Positions 1 through 10,786 of a stretch of 59,319 bases of DNA are shown one piece after another. The stretch is from Welwitschia mirabilis (lineage: Eukaryota; Gnetophyta; Gnetopsida; Welwitschiales): positions 176,144,233-176,203,551 of the forward strand of contig JBOZIK010000001.1 in the NCBI GenBank assembly GCA_051453625.1, in the 5' to 3' direction. Under the pieces are notes generated by a model. The model saw only the letters and a program-made list of their open reading frames with translations, made no database searches and was not told the DNA's origin. The translations under genes and the position numbers were made by a program. The stretch's first letter is position 1, and every line of letters begins with the position of its first letter.

Positions 1-480
1 CAACAGATTCCAAATTTACAAATCTCTACTTGCTACATGTAGGACATGGGCATACAGATTCCTTGAGACCCTAAGCAACAGTAGTAGTAGGCCCTTAGAG
101 CTATCCCACGAGCAATCACAATTAATCAGATACAAGCTCTTCTTACAGGTGTATTTCAGAAGATACACAAGACAATGGATCAGGGCTTTACTGAGGTCAG
201 ATAGAGGATGACTTCTATGGAGCATCAGATGACTAATATAAGAGAGTAAATATCAGCTCTAGGGAGCTATTTTAGATATATTGAATAGGGTGTCACTATA
301 GATATTTCAAAGGCAGTACAGGTTCAAAGCGAGGAGGTCGCACATTCAATATACATGATCATGAGAATCTACTTTTGACTATAGGAAGAACGTCCTCCAT
401 CTCCACCTACTTTGAGTACCAGAGCAGAGTTCACCATAACCCAGTGAGGAGGAGGATGTAGAACCCTACTACAATTTACC
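1..480 (+). other. moderately GC-rich unassigned segment, possible retroelement remnant
   Basis: Base composition is visibly richer in G and C than the following kilobase. Plus-strand frames around 150-480 read as broken coding sequence ending in a Pro/Ser-rich, acidic stretch, which resembles the low-complexity tail of plant gag-like proteins, but no diagnostic motif is present. A short minus-strand open frame (16-225) looks like chance. I do not recognise a gene. Confidence 0.22.
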
Positions 481-1146
481 ATCTTTTTTATTGTACTCAA
501 AATATTAATGATATAATGATTTTTTTTCATATAACACTTCATTTTACCTTATTAATTTAACAAACATTTAAGTCGGGTACTAATATAATTTTTACATGAG
601 ATTATGTATTTTAGACATTTATTTATTAGGAAAGAATCAATGTTCAAGCAAAGAATATAAATAAATCACAGAAATTAGTTTTTTAAACTATCATCCCCTA
701 CATCGTCTAGGTGACATACTGAATGACACATCAATTTTTCTTAATTTTCATAAGGAAACATTATAGTTTTTTAAACCTATATGATAAGACTTCTAAATTT
801 CACTTATGCATTTAAATAATTAATTATCCTTACCAATCTGATTCGCAACCTAGAATTATTCACTTTCTTGGTCATGGACTAACAAACGCTTAGTAGGAGC
901 CTATGTTGCGAGTTCAATTGGTGATATTTAACATCATGTTTAGAGTATGTTCTAGGCATATTTAACATGTTTCCAAGCCAAACAAGAAGAATATAAAACT
1001 CAATTAAGATGGTTACATAGAACACCAAATTTGGAGATAATTAACCCTTTTTGGACATATCTCATACTTCTTAACTTTTCGAGAGCATCATGAATTTAGT
1101 GCAAAATGATGGGTGATAATCAGAAGGCTAGAAGACAAATAAAAGA
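481..1146. other. AT-rich stretch without recognisable gene
   Basis: No open frame above about 50 codons and no known motif. Around 685-725 one isolated block resembles the unit of the minisatellite that starts at 1147 (a 'catcgtctaggtgacat' type core). Confidence 0.5.
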
Positions 1147-1615
1147 CTATCATCCACCTCATCATTTAGATGACAGTCAAGAGGACAATCAATAGGATCA
1201 ATAAATATAAAAATCTAGTTTCTGCTAGTAATCGTCTACTCTGTCATCTAGATGACACTCAGGATGACCAATAGGACTAAAAGAAATAGAACTTATGAAT
1301 TAACATCTAGTAGTCGTCCACCCAGTTATCCCAATGACATCCACGATGACACGAAGAACATGAAAAGTCGACCGTCACCAAGAAGTCATGTGGAGAATAA
1401 AAAGGCATTAGAAGAATAGATCAGCTTGTCATCCACTTCGTCGTCTAGACAACACCCAAGACAGCACCAACAATATGAAACTCAACCATCACCAAGAAGG
1501 AACGTAAAAGACAAGAATCCAATACAAGAATAAGATTAATTGTTGTCTATCTTGTCCTCTAGATGACACCCAAGTGGATGACAATCATAAAGAATACAAA
1601 ATGAACATCAATTAT
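1147..1615. repeat. degenerate minisatellite, about five units of 80-117 bp
   Basis: A core that reads roughly 'GTCATCTAGATGACACCC' recurs near 1150, 1230, 1310, 1423 and 1540. The core is close to a palindrome (TCATCTAGATGA). The units differ in length and are heavily mutated, so the array is old. It lies upstream of the LTR-like promoter segment at 1640-2230 and could be part of the U3 of a decayed LTR, as similar degenerate arrays sit inside two other LTRs in this window. Confidence 0.6.
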
Positions 1616-1639
1616 GTAATCATTGATATGATGGCTGCT

Positions 1640-2230
1640 AGTTTATTACAACTCTTCAGCGACCCTAATAGTCATACCAAATCCTATAAATACCTGCCTT
1701 AAGGCCCTTGTTTCTCATCTTTGGTGCATCGATTGGTCTTGTAACAATTTGGAGATCGATTGACCAAAGGATCCATCCTAGCTGCAAAGAAGGGCATTTC
1801 CTAGTGTTTGACCATGCCTCCTTCATTTAGGAGTTCTTACTTTGTAAATGGATGTGGACATTTGAATTAATGAAATATTGTTTGAAGCGTTCTTTTCAAA
1901 TTATTTTTAATATTCCTTATAGCTTATGTTTATTATATTTAAGTCCAGTTATTTGTAATTGATATAGGTTATAAGGGTCAACTTTAGTGATAACAAGCTG
2001 GTACACTTAGTTAGGACTTGCATTTAGGTTGCATCCATCTATTGCATCATCGCATTCTTTTATTGAAGTAATCTCTTAGCTTCCTCTTTAGAATTCCTCT
2101 CTAGAGTATGACATTTAGGTTAACTCCCATATACTAGTGCCTTTTGTGTGAGTTTATTAAGATTTGCAGGTATCATAGATAGAAGATTCATTGGAAGAAA
2201 GTACTAAGTCAATCACATGATTCGCACCGC
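1640..2230 (+). promoter_or_regulatory. LTR-like segment with TATA box
   Basis: A good TATA box (TATAAATA, 1685-1692) is followed by a pyrimidine-rich, GC-moderate leader, then a return to AT-rich sequence. This is the layout of a retrotransposon LTR (U3 repeats, TATA, R-U5). I found neither the matching LTR nor a primer-binding site, so element borders are unknown. It could also be an unrelated chance promoter. Confidence 0.25.
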
Positions 2231-2788
2231 AACAAACACCTAATCATTTTCTATCTAAGCTATCAATTACATAATTTATAATTCTTTGCATTTTGTGAAT
2301 CTACTTGTAATTCATGTTAAAAGTGTAGACCACATTTCTTTAAAAATTAATACCTAAAGAAAAAGTTTTAAAGAAATTTCATAAAATATCTTTAATACCT
2401 TCGAAATTTTTATTTACCTAAATGAAATATAAAATGATCATCCACATATTAAACAAGAATCAAATTCAAAAGATATTATATAACTTTAATACCTATTAAA
2501 GAGTTATGCCTTTTACTTTTATCAATCATTTTTTCAAAAATTTCAAAAACAAGGAAAGGAAAAACATGGTAAGATATCAACCTATCAAATACCAATTTTA
2601 CTCTTAAAGTTTTTGTTCAAATCACCATTCAATATAATTGAAATATACGAATAGGTATAAAAATATTTTAATAGTTTCGACCATCATTCATAAAAATCAT
2701 TTTTTCTAATTATTTGTTTAAGGAAATGTGAGTCCACTATATCATATGCTTTTTTTAAAATTATTATTATTGTTGTTGTTACTATTTG
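2231..2788. other. AT-rich stretch without recognisable gene
   Basis: Only short frames and homopolymer runs are visible. The last nine bases (2780-2788) are the left target-site duplication of the following SINE. Confidence 0.5.
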
Positions 2789-2991
2789 GATGGTAGTCTA
2801 ACTAGTGGAATACTTTCCCTTCATTCATGAGGCCATGGGTCCAAACATTTGGATGGTTTACTTAGCACATTGTATGGCCTTGTGCATAATTAAATCATTC
2901 ATTTCAATGATCATGGTGACTAGACTTCCATGGAAAAGGTACCATCACTAAAACTTTTGGGTTCAACATCCTTGTTCATTACTCTCACTAC
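2789..2991 (+). mobile_element. SINE family I, full-length copy with 9-bp TSD
   Basis: The element is a 203-bp tRNA-derived SINE. It begins with a pol III box A-like block (TAGTCTAACTAGTGG) and has a box B-like block about 45 bp on (GGGTCCAAAC). A body follows that is shared with seven other sites in the window ('AATCATTCATTT..GATCATGGTG'). The perfect direct repeat TACTATTTG lies at 2780-2788 and 2992-3000, which fixes both ends and shows retroposition. No coding capacity is expected. Confidence 0.75.
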
Positions 2992-3107
2992 TACTATTTG
3001 TTTTGTTAGACTTTTTTGATAATTAGACTCACAACCAGAAGTGCTCTATTGTTAGAATATCTTCAAGAAGACATTACTACCATTATTACTATTATTATCA
3101 TTTGGAA

Positions 3108-3235
3108 GAAGTTAATTCATAGGAAATCCCCTGAGAATTTATGAGAAAGTGTCCCACACTCACTAGGGCTACTTGTTTTCTTAGCCAAATGAAAACCCAT
3201 GAGTGATTGATATAAACCTAAGAGTTGACTACCAA
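3108..3235. repeat. dispersed repeat family C, copy 1
   Basis: A conserved string of blocks (aagttaattcat, a 'CACTAGGG' block, 'cttagccaaatgaa', 'acccatgagtga') recurs at 5688-5800 and 14660-14775 and more weakly at 7845-7960. Orientation, true ends and class are unknown. It may be a third SINE or a MITE. Confidence 0.5.
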
Positions 3236-3622
3236 ATTTATAGGTGTTACTTTATTCTTCATATTAAACACAATGAAGCCTACATCATGCATAATTTAAA
3301 TACATGAGTGGAACCACAAACTTAGCTTCATATCATAGGATCTAAACCGAACATATTAAAGCTCATAACTTATTATTACTATTAGAATTATCAATATCTC
3401 TGTATATTACTATTGGTTATTTATAATTTATTACCTATTTAAATTTATATTAAATTAATCAAGCAATCAACATTAATCAATAAAAATATTTTTCTAAATG
3501 ATGAAAAACTAGACAGTAGAAATCAATTATAAACATAAGTTATTATGTATATGAAGATAATAAATATAAAATAAGAACTCTAATATCTGGTATTTACAAA
3601 TCATGAGTTATTATCAAATTAT
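3236..3622. other. AT-rich stretch without recognisable gene
   Basis: Nothing supported is seen apart from the left target-site duplication of the next SINE (3623-3631). Confidence 0.45.
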
Positions 3623-3631
3623 ACATTCTTC

Positions 3632-3748
3632 ATCTCTATAGAGACATTTTAATGCTAGAGAAGTGCTCTCATGTCTTTATGGCTATGGGTTCAATTCTCA
3701 AAAAAAGTCTCTCAACATAAGGAAAAAAATAAAAATAAAAAAATAAAA
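3632..3748 (+). mobile_element. SINE family II (73-nt tRNA-like head plus A-rich tail) with 9-bp TSD
   Basis: The head spans exactly 73 nt (from AGAGAC to GTCTCT). Its ends can pair as a tRNA acceptor stem (AGAGAC with GTCTCT). A D-arm-like TTAATGCTAGAGA is followed by a T-arm-like GGGTTCAATTC, which also fit pol III boxes A and B. Then comes an A-rich tail. ACATTCTTC is directly repeated at 3623-3631 and 3749-3757. Other copies are at 5334, 9474 and 40614. Confidence 0.75.
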
Positions 3749-3757
3749 ACATTCTTC

Positions 3758-4791
3758 CCACATCATATCATTTTCTTCTTTTTGTTTTTCAAAAATTCTT
3801 TTCTTTGACATGCATATTTTAATTCTAATTAGTAGGAATCTTCATGAACTTTCGTAAGCCTAAATTCATGCATAATATCTCTTTGGATACATTTTTATAG
3901 TAAAGTAGTGTTCCCCTCATTTTTACAGTATATTTTATTTTCATTACAAAATGTATATACAAGATGGGAAGTTTAAACTTTATCCAATAGCAATAATATA
4001 GATATTTTTAATATCATTTACTTATTAGCATAAAAACTAAACTAAGTAAACAAACTAAAAGTAAGGATCCCATGAGTTTTCTTTTAGTTATTTTAATTAT
4101 TTTTACTTGATTAAAATCACCTATTTTTATCATCATTGATTTCCTATACTTGTAGAGATATTTTTAATGTATAATATAGAAACGTTTTAAGATATTTTTC
4201 ATTTTATGCTTATGAAGGATTAAAATTGTAGTCATGAATTATACTTTGTGACTTTCAGATAAATGATACATAAAGAAATGTTTCATCTAGCTAGCTCGTA
4301 CACAAATAAGTAAGTAAACACACAAGCAAAATAAAAGGTAAATAAAGGAAAGTAGACTAAGAAATTAATTTTTTTCCATAATAAAAGAGTAAGTACTAAT
4401 CAATGTTAATTTACTAATACAATTTATAAACTATTCTTAAAAGATGCTACTTTTTATGATATTCAAGTGTAAATTAGAAAAACTAAATATACCATAAAGA
4501 TGAAGAATTAATTAATTGCATGAGGAGTTTCACTCTAATTCTTTGTAATTTTAATTCATTGTAACTATGTATAATTTCAAATATATAAGGATATACTCAA
4601 TCATTAGTATATATGTGTTATTTTAGCTGTTTAATGTAATTCATTGATACCTTAAGGTCCTGATTCACAAGAATACACATATCTATAATAACTACTTATA
4701 CATTGTTTGGAACATACATATTACTAAAATTGTGTGCTTTCCTTGTGTGCTATTTATAAGGTTTGCCTCTAAGATGATCTTAGACTATCAT
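3758..4791. other. AT-rich stretch without recognisable gene
   Basis: I see no open frame of note, no RNA gene and no mobile-element terminus here. Confidence 0.5.
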
Positions 4792-4899
4792 AATCAATCC
4801 TATTTGCCCTTTTTTCAAGTGAATAAGAGATTCATTCATACTTGTAATCAATCCTATTTGCCCTTTTTTCAAGTGAAGAAGAGATTCATTCATACTTGT
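4792..4899. repeat. tandem duplication, 2 x 54 bp
   Basis: Units 4792-4845 and 4846-4899 match at 53 of 54 positions (gaataag versus gaagaag). Because 54 is a multiple of three, an incidental open frame of 65 codons (4732-4929) runs through it with an internally duplicated peptide. Near identity in an otherwise decayed region means the duplication is young or an assembly effect. Confidence 0.9.
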
Positions 4900-5333
4900 T
4901 GGGATCGTAAGGTAGTTGCCTTTAGATGAAAATGTCTAATTAAAATATTAGGTGTTATATAGAGTTCTATTACAAGATCTTTATTTACCATTGATGTGCA
5001 TATGTAGTTACTTATTCAAATCCAATGGGATGACATCTCTTTTTGTTTACTATATGGCAAGTATATAATATTGACATTTTCATGATTATGTCCTTAGAAA
5101 GTTTCTTCAATAATCTTTTTGTCATTTCTTTTAATATCTCACCAACACTATCGTGAATGATTATTATATATGAAACACGGTCTTAATCATCTCTTTACTT
5201 CATTAATAATGATAACATATATAGGTTAACATTTTAAGTTTTTTTATGTTTAATTCAATATTAGTGGTTAAAATTTTATGACCTCTAGTAAATAGAATTA
5301 TGTAATGTGTTTAAAATAAAAAACATTATACAT

Positions 5334-5423
5334 GTCTCTGAAGAGACATCTTAATGGTAGATGAATGCTTTTGTCTCTTTTGGTTGTGAGTTCAATTCCC
5401 ACAAATGTCTTTTTGGTAAAAAA
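5334..5423 (+). mobile_element. SINE family II copy
   Basis: Same tRNA-like head as at 3632, with TTAATGGTAGA in the D-arm position, GAGTTCAATTCCCAC in the T-arm position and a stem made by AGAGACAT and ATGTCTTT. The flanks ATTATACAT (5325-5333) and ATTATCCAT (5424-5432) agree at 8 of 9 positions and fit a mutated target-site duplication. Confidence 0.7.
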
Positions 5424-5687
5424 ATTATCCATTAGTTATTTTTTTAAAAAATTTACTAAGAAGGAAGTGGATAACTAGAAATTTTTCTTGATAAGATGAT
5501 CTTGTCTTTTTTGTTCCACTAGCCCTCAAAGTTACACATCTTTTCAACATGATCCATCTACTTTCTAAAAATATTTAGCCAAAACGTAAGGGTGCATTGG
5601 CCACCACAAAACCATATTTTTACCTTTAAGAAAATAAAATACAAATAGTAAGTTTATTATTGTTATTATTTATTATGTTTTTAAGAA

Positions 5688-5800
5688 GTTAATTCATGAG
5701 AAATTATCCCTTATTCACTAGGGTCATTGTTTAACTTACCTAGATGAAAACCCCTTAGTGATGTGTTCTAGCCTAGGAGATAGCCTCTAAATATTTGTTT
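5688..5800. repeat. dispersed repeat family C, copy 2
   Basis: It shares the ordered blocks aagttaattcatgag, 'cttattcactaggg' and 'gatgaaaacccc.tagtgatg' with the copy at 3108. Ends are not defined by a clear target-site duplication. Confidence 0.5.
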
Positions 5801-7844
5801 CACATCCTCTAATATTTAGGTCTCACTTCTGTTTCATAACCAAGATGTTCATTAAATACTTTACCTTTACTATGATAAATACATATAATATTATTTTTCT
5901 TTAAAAAGTTACATTAGAAGCATTCAATAAGAGCTCTAGGAAAGCTATGTAAATAATCTAGGAAACATAATTATGTATGCAACTAATGGAAATTAAACTC
6001 AGGCAAAGTAAGTGCTATTTATTAAATATTATTTTCTTATTAAAAGGAAATATTATTTGCCTTTGGATTTGATCAAATCTAAAAAAATATGATTAGCACT
6101 TGATTTTAAATAAATTCAAATTTGATGGCATGTAGAAGAGACTCTAATAAGAAATGCCAATCAATTATTATTATGTTTCATACTTCTAACAATGTTGAAC
6201 TCAATTCCCCAATGTATAAATACCCTTAAAATTGATATTCAATTTCTTTTTTTTTTAGTTGAAATAATTTTTTCACATTCCAAATAAATAAAAGAGAAAT
6301 TACAATGTAATTCAATGTGGATCCCAAATCAAAAAGAAATCCAAATAAAAATCTCAGAAAAGAAAGGTGGTAAATCATACAAAATTTGAAGCTTAACATT
6401 ATGAACAAAAAAAATTCTTAGAATGGGAAGGAAAAGAACTACAGTTCTCATTATTGTAAATGCATTAATTTCAAAGCTTCCAAAGTTCAAATATTAGCCT
6501 GTAATGCATAAAGGATCACTTTCCCATTGTAGAGAATTGTTAGGCTCACTAAGGGCAATGATAGCTAAGAGCTTATAGATGCTATCCTAATTGAGAGAGC
6601 ACAACTAAGCAAAAGAACCTCCTAGATAGGACCAAAAACTATGGTCAAGAGATTCTTCCTCATCACAGTGAAAAATTTCTTGATTTTGTATAAGAGCATC
6701 TTTATTTTTTTGAATTCTTCTTCATATAATCACTTGTTTGATATTATTATTTAAATTAATTTTCTTTTCCATAATTTCTATTATTTAATTTTATTTTATT
6801 TTCTATCATTTTTATATTAGTATCCAATATTAATTAAATATCTGACATAAAAGTGTTTTTCTTGTATAACTATGAAGTAGATACTATGAATTTAGTTAAG
6901 AAATATTATTCCAAAAACATTCTTATAAAGGTCATAAGTAGTTATAAGGATTAAACTCTAAGGGATTATCTTTAAGTATGCTGGTAATTAAAGATATAGC
7001 GATTGTTAAGGTTTTAATTGATTTAATGCTTACATTATCATTAGTTTCAATAATAAAATCCTCCTTCCTTGCATATGAAACTTGACAAACATGAACATGG
7101 TTGTAACACTAATTAGAATTTTGTTTTTTTGGGTGAAAATACAAGTTTTTTCTACTCACTGTCTGAATAAATTATTTCAAGTGAATCTTCCTTTATTTTC
7201 CTTCTAAACATCCCTTATTCCAAACTAAACATACTTATATTAATGTTCAGGCTATTGTTCTTTAGTTTGATAATTTTAATATGTAATAACTAAACATACT
7301 CATATTATTTTTAATGCAATAACTAAATTTAAAATATAAACTTAATTATGTGATTTTCACAATAAGAATGATCTTATTACGTTTAGATCTTATATTAGTC
7401 TTTTATTTCTATATTTAACTTATATAAACTCTACCTAGACTTCTACATTACGGATGGATCCTTGATTTATTGATCTTCACTCTTCATTTCATTTTTTTAG
7501 TTTACCCTTTTGATGTAAATGCATTTTAGAAGTTTTTGATATTACATGATAACTTCAAACATAGTGGATATTTTAAATCATTCCATAAGTAACTTTATGT
7601 AATAAAATTTTTAAAATTTAAGAATAAATATTTTTATTACAAAGCTCAAAGATATATAAGAAATGAATAGGTTGATTTTAAGTGGATTAACTTGGTTTCT
7701 ACATAAACTTTATCATGTAGTTATCATCTATCTTGGCCTCATTCATCTGTTGTGAGAAAAATATATGAAAACTATTATTCAATGAATTAACAATGAAAGG
7801 TATTGCAAGAAATTTTGCATTGTCTTTGTCTTCCCCTTCCTCCT
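5801..7844. other. AT-rich intergenic DNA without recognisable gene
   Basis: Frames are short and low in complexity. The 60-codon minus-strand frame at 6226-6408 is Phe/Leu/Lys-rich and looks like a translation of AT-rich DNA. No element ends, RNA genes or conserved motifs are seen. Confidence 0.5.
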
Positions 7845-7960
7845 AAAGAATATAATTCATATAAACCATATCACATTTACTAAGGTCACTAGTTTGCATG
7901 GCCAAAGTAAAATCTAAGAGTAGGCCCCACTAGCCTATGAGCTAGTCACCCGTGCCATTA
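7845..7960. repeat. dispersed repeat family C, weak copy
   Basis: The order of blocks (ataattcat, a 'cactag' region, a 'catggccaaagtaaaa' region) follows the family at 3108 and 5688, but with many differences. Confidence 0.35.
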
Positions 7961-8936
7961 GTTTTTAAGACAATAATTTATATAAACTATACATTTAAAT
8001 AAAATTGATTTATTACATAGCTTATTATTATCAGTAAAATACCAATATAATGGTTGAGAGAATCTTAAAAAGGATTACGATATTATTTAATATTTCATTT
8101 TTTCCTTTCATTTAAGATGTTAAAACAACATTTTAATTCATAAAATGATATATATATTCTTTACTATATTAAATAAAAGTTTAGTTTTTCACTGCAAATC
8201 AAATATTATAAAATATTTAAAAACATGTACTTAAATTAAGTTTTAATAGTTAAAATTATGTCATGCTCTATTATGGAATATATGTTGTATTTCATGGCTA
8301 CAAGGTGATAATTTATAAGATACTAAAAATATTAATTACAATTAAAAATGAATTCTTAGTTTATGTTATGCTCATATGGGGGATGTCAAACCCAAAACTT
8401 GATTTAAAAATAGGTTCAGTATTTTAACATCAAAGCTAGAACGAACTACCAAACTATTTTTAAAAAATTAAAACAAATAAAGTTTAAAGATTCATAGTTG
8501 TAGAAAAACCAGAGAGAATGTTGAATTTGATCGACAATGAAAATTAATAACATATATACTCATGAGTTATAATATAACATAACACGTTTATGTCAAAAAT
8601 GCATGTTATAAATACATGTATATAAACACAATACTATAATATTAATTAAAATATGAAGGAAAAGAAAAAGAAAAAATAGTTAACAAGAACAATTATCTTT
8701 ATTACACAAATCATTTAGAATTCAAAGCAGGGAGTAAGTAGACCCTTTATAGTATAAGGGTATAGGGGAAAAAAATCTATATTTAAGAATAAAGTAACGT
8801 AATTGGTTAAGTTTAGTATTATGTCAAAGATTGTGTTCCATACTATGTAAGGTCCTACAATGTTGTAAATATTTATTAATTTTATATTGTATCCTGATAG
8901 TTCATAGATAACTATAAATGTGTATTTCATTATATG
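7961..8936. other. AT-rich intergenic DNA without recognisable gene
   Basis: The only frame of any length (minus, 8715-8939, 74 codons) is Ile/Tyr/Asn-rich with no motif, and ends in the repeat that flanks the N gap. Nothing else is supported. Confidence 0.45.
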
Positions 8937-9170
8937 CATAACAATACCTGATGAATAGTTACATATTACATGATCATAAAAATGATAATTGTTATTCTAC
9001 TACNNNNNNNNNNNNNNNNNNNNNNNNNNNNNNNNNNNNNNNNNNNNNNNNNNNNNNNNNNNNNNNNNNNNNNNNNNNNNNNNNNNNNNNNNNNNNNNNN
9101 NNNCATAACAATACCTGATGAATAGATACATATTACATGATCATAAAAATTATAATTGTTATTCTACTAC
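8937..9170. repeat. 67-bp direct repeat flanking a 100-N gap
   Basis: 8937-9003 and 9104-9170 match at 65 of 67 positions and immediately abut the N run at 9004-9103. This is either a tandem repeat the assembler could not span or an overlap of contig ends that was not merged, in which case the true locus has one copy. Confidence 0.85.
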
Positions 9171-9473
9171 ATAATCAGATCCAATCAAAGAAAACATAAG
9201 TATTAAATCATGAACATATAAATTAATAGTGTAGAATAATAAATGATTTAAAAAGATAAAACTTAATTTAAAATTAAAGTGTACAGTAATTTTTTTAAAT
9301 CTTTAAAGTTGTGTGAATTATATTATTTTTATTTGGAAGAATAAATTAAACTACATTTGATGCTAATGTTTTATTAATATTTACATTATTGTTTTAATTA
9401 CATAATTAATAAACTAATATAAATAATTTAAATAATATTTAAAAACATTTTATTTATATTTTATTTTATATTT

Positions 9474-9575
9474 TGTCTCCAAAGAAGACATTTGAATAGG
9501 GAAGCATTGCTCTTGTGTTGTTATAGTTATGAGTTTAATTTTCAACAAAAGTCTTTTAACATAAAAAATAATTTT
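9474..9575 (+). mobile_element. SINE family II, diverged copy
   Basis: The blocks TCTCCAAAGAAGACATTTGAATA, TATGAGTTTAATT and GTCTTTTAACATAA follow the consensus of the copies at 3632 and 5334. The AT-rich flanks give no unambiguous target-site duplication. Confidence 0.5.
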
Positions 9576-9696
9576 TAATTTTAAATTAAAAAAAATTTTA
9601 AATCCAAAAATTAAAAATTATAACTAAAAAATTAAGTTAATAATTTGTCCCTAAAGCATTCAAGTTATTTATATCCTATGCTTGATTTAAGCATGG

Positions 9697-9702
9697 TTTA
9701 TT
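9697..9702 (-). terminator. possible poly(A) signal (AATAAA) at the end of the KNOX island
   Basis: TTTATT on the plus strand reads AATAAA on the minus strand, just where the GC-richer island ends. If the KNOX transcript stops here, its 3' untranslated region would be about 1.1 kb. AATAAA is frequent by chance in DNA this rich in A and T. Confidence 0.25.
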
Positions 9703-9706
9703 TGTT

Positions 9707-10786
9707 TTAAAAAATTAGAAGTCTTAAATTTTGATTAATCTGTTGATTTTCTGCGTTAATTCTAAGAAAAATAGGGCACCCAAGACTTCTTGCGTTGTCT
9801 GCATTATCCCATCCCGATGAGACTACAAAAAGCCAAATGAGTCTGCATTCTGCAACGAGGATGGATGCATCTAACGCATCTATCTGATCTAGCGTAGGTG
9901 TTTGACACGACATTCCTTTTTTGAGGAGCGTGCTCTTCGCCATTCATTTTAGGGACTGCATATGACTCGCTTTCTGGACTCAGGATCTTGCTCTGCAATC
10001 ACCCTTCTTTTTTATCTTATCTTATTTGACAGAAAGATTTTCATGGATAGAACATTTTGGTGCGAAGTTGCAGTAAATCTTTCACAAGTATTGTCGTGCT
10101 GTTGATTAATGCACTGATTCTTTTCGCTCGTGTACAGCCATAGCCTTCAAAATTTTGACTATTCTGCAGTCTGAACTCTACTGTAACTCAGCCTTACTGT
10201 GTATATTTCAGGTTTTCAGGCCTCCGAAGAAGTACAGAGACTGTTGTATGATGTTCATCCATAGCCTAGGCACTGGTTTTGCAACTTACATCACAGTAAC
10301 GCTAGAACAAGACAACTATACGTAAGCCTTTCGTTTTGAGGAGGGTGAGAGGATCGTGTGATTGTCACTCAAACAGAAGAAAGATCTTCCATACTGACAC
10401 ACTGATTAAATTTGGTGTATACTTTTCTTCTTATAAAAGCAGGGAATTGCTTTTTTGTTTACTCTAGTTTTAGTGTTGCAGAGTCCACTTTCTGCAGGAG
10501 AGTACGCGACCTATTTGTTTAGCGGCATTTGCGCTTGCAGATATGAAAAGGCGGGTGGTGCAGTTTTCTTTCTGTTTTTTATAGTTTAGTAAGAGTAATT
10601 GAATTTGATAGAAATCAAAGAAACTTTCATTCTGAAATGTAGAGATTTGGGATGTATTTGTAACGGGAAAATAGAAACGCTTCGGATTCCGTGAGCAGAT
10701 ATATCCGCCATCAGTGGCTACGGCATCAATATAGGCAAGTTCAAGATGAAAGTAAAAGTGCGTCGCAGGTTTCAACAAGACCGAAA
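9707..10786 (-). other. KNOX 3' flank: UTR or intron; no ELK or homeodomain exon found
   Basis: Composition stays as in the KNOX gene, in contrast to the AT-rich DNA beyond. I read the minus-strand frames for ELK and homeodomain residues (the WFINQR core in particular) and found none here or further left to position 1. Open minus frames at 9707-9943 and 9804-9998 have unremarkable composition and no domain I recognise. The best reading is a long 3' UTR, or the start of a long third intron. Confidence 0.5.

Noticed and set aside
4792-4899. Possible CRISPR-like repeat
   Set aside because: Only two abutting units without spacers, in a plant nuclear context.
4732-4929. 65-codon plus-strand open frame with an internally repeated peptide
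   Set aside because: The repeat is explained by the 54-bp DNA tandem duplication. Composition is that of AT-rich DNA and there is no motif or flanking gene signal.
9707-9998. Minus-strand frames of 64-78 codons downstream of the KNOX stop, considered as a further KNOX exon
   Set aside because: No ELK or homeodomain residues, and the acceptor at about 9986 would not keep the phase given by the candidate donor at 10818.
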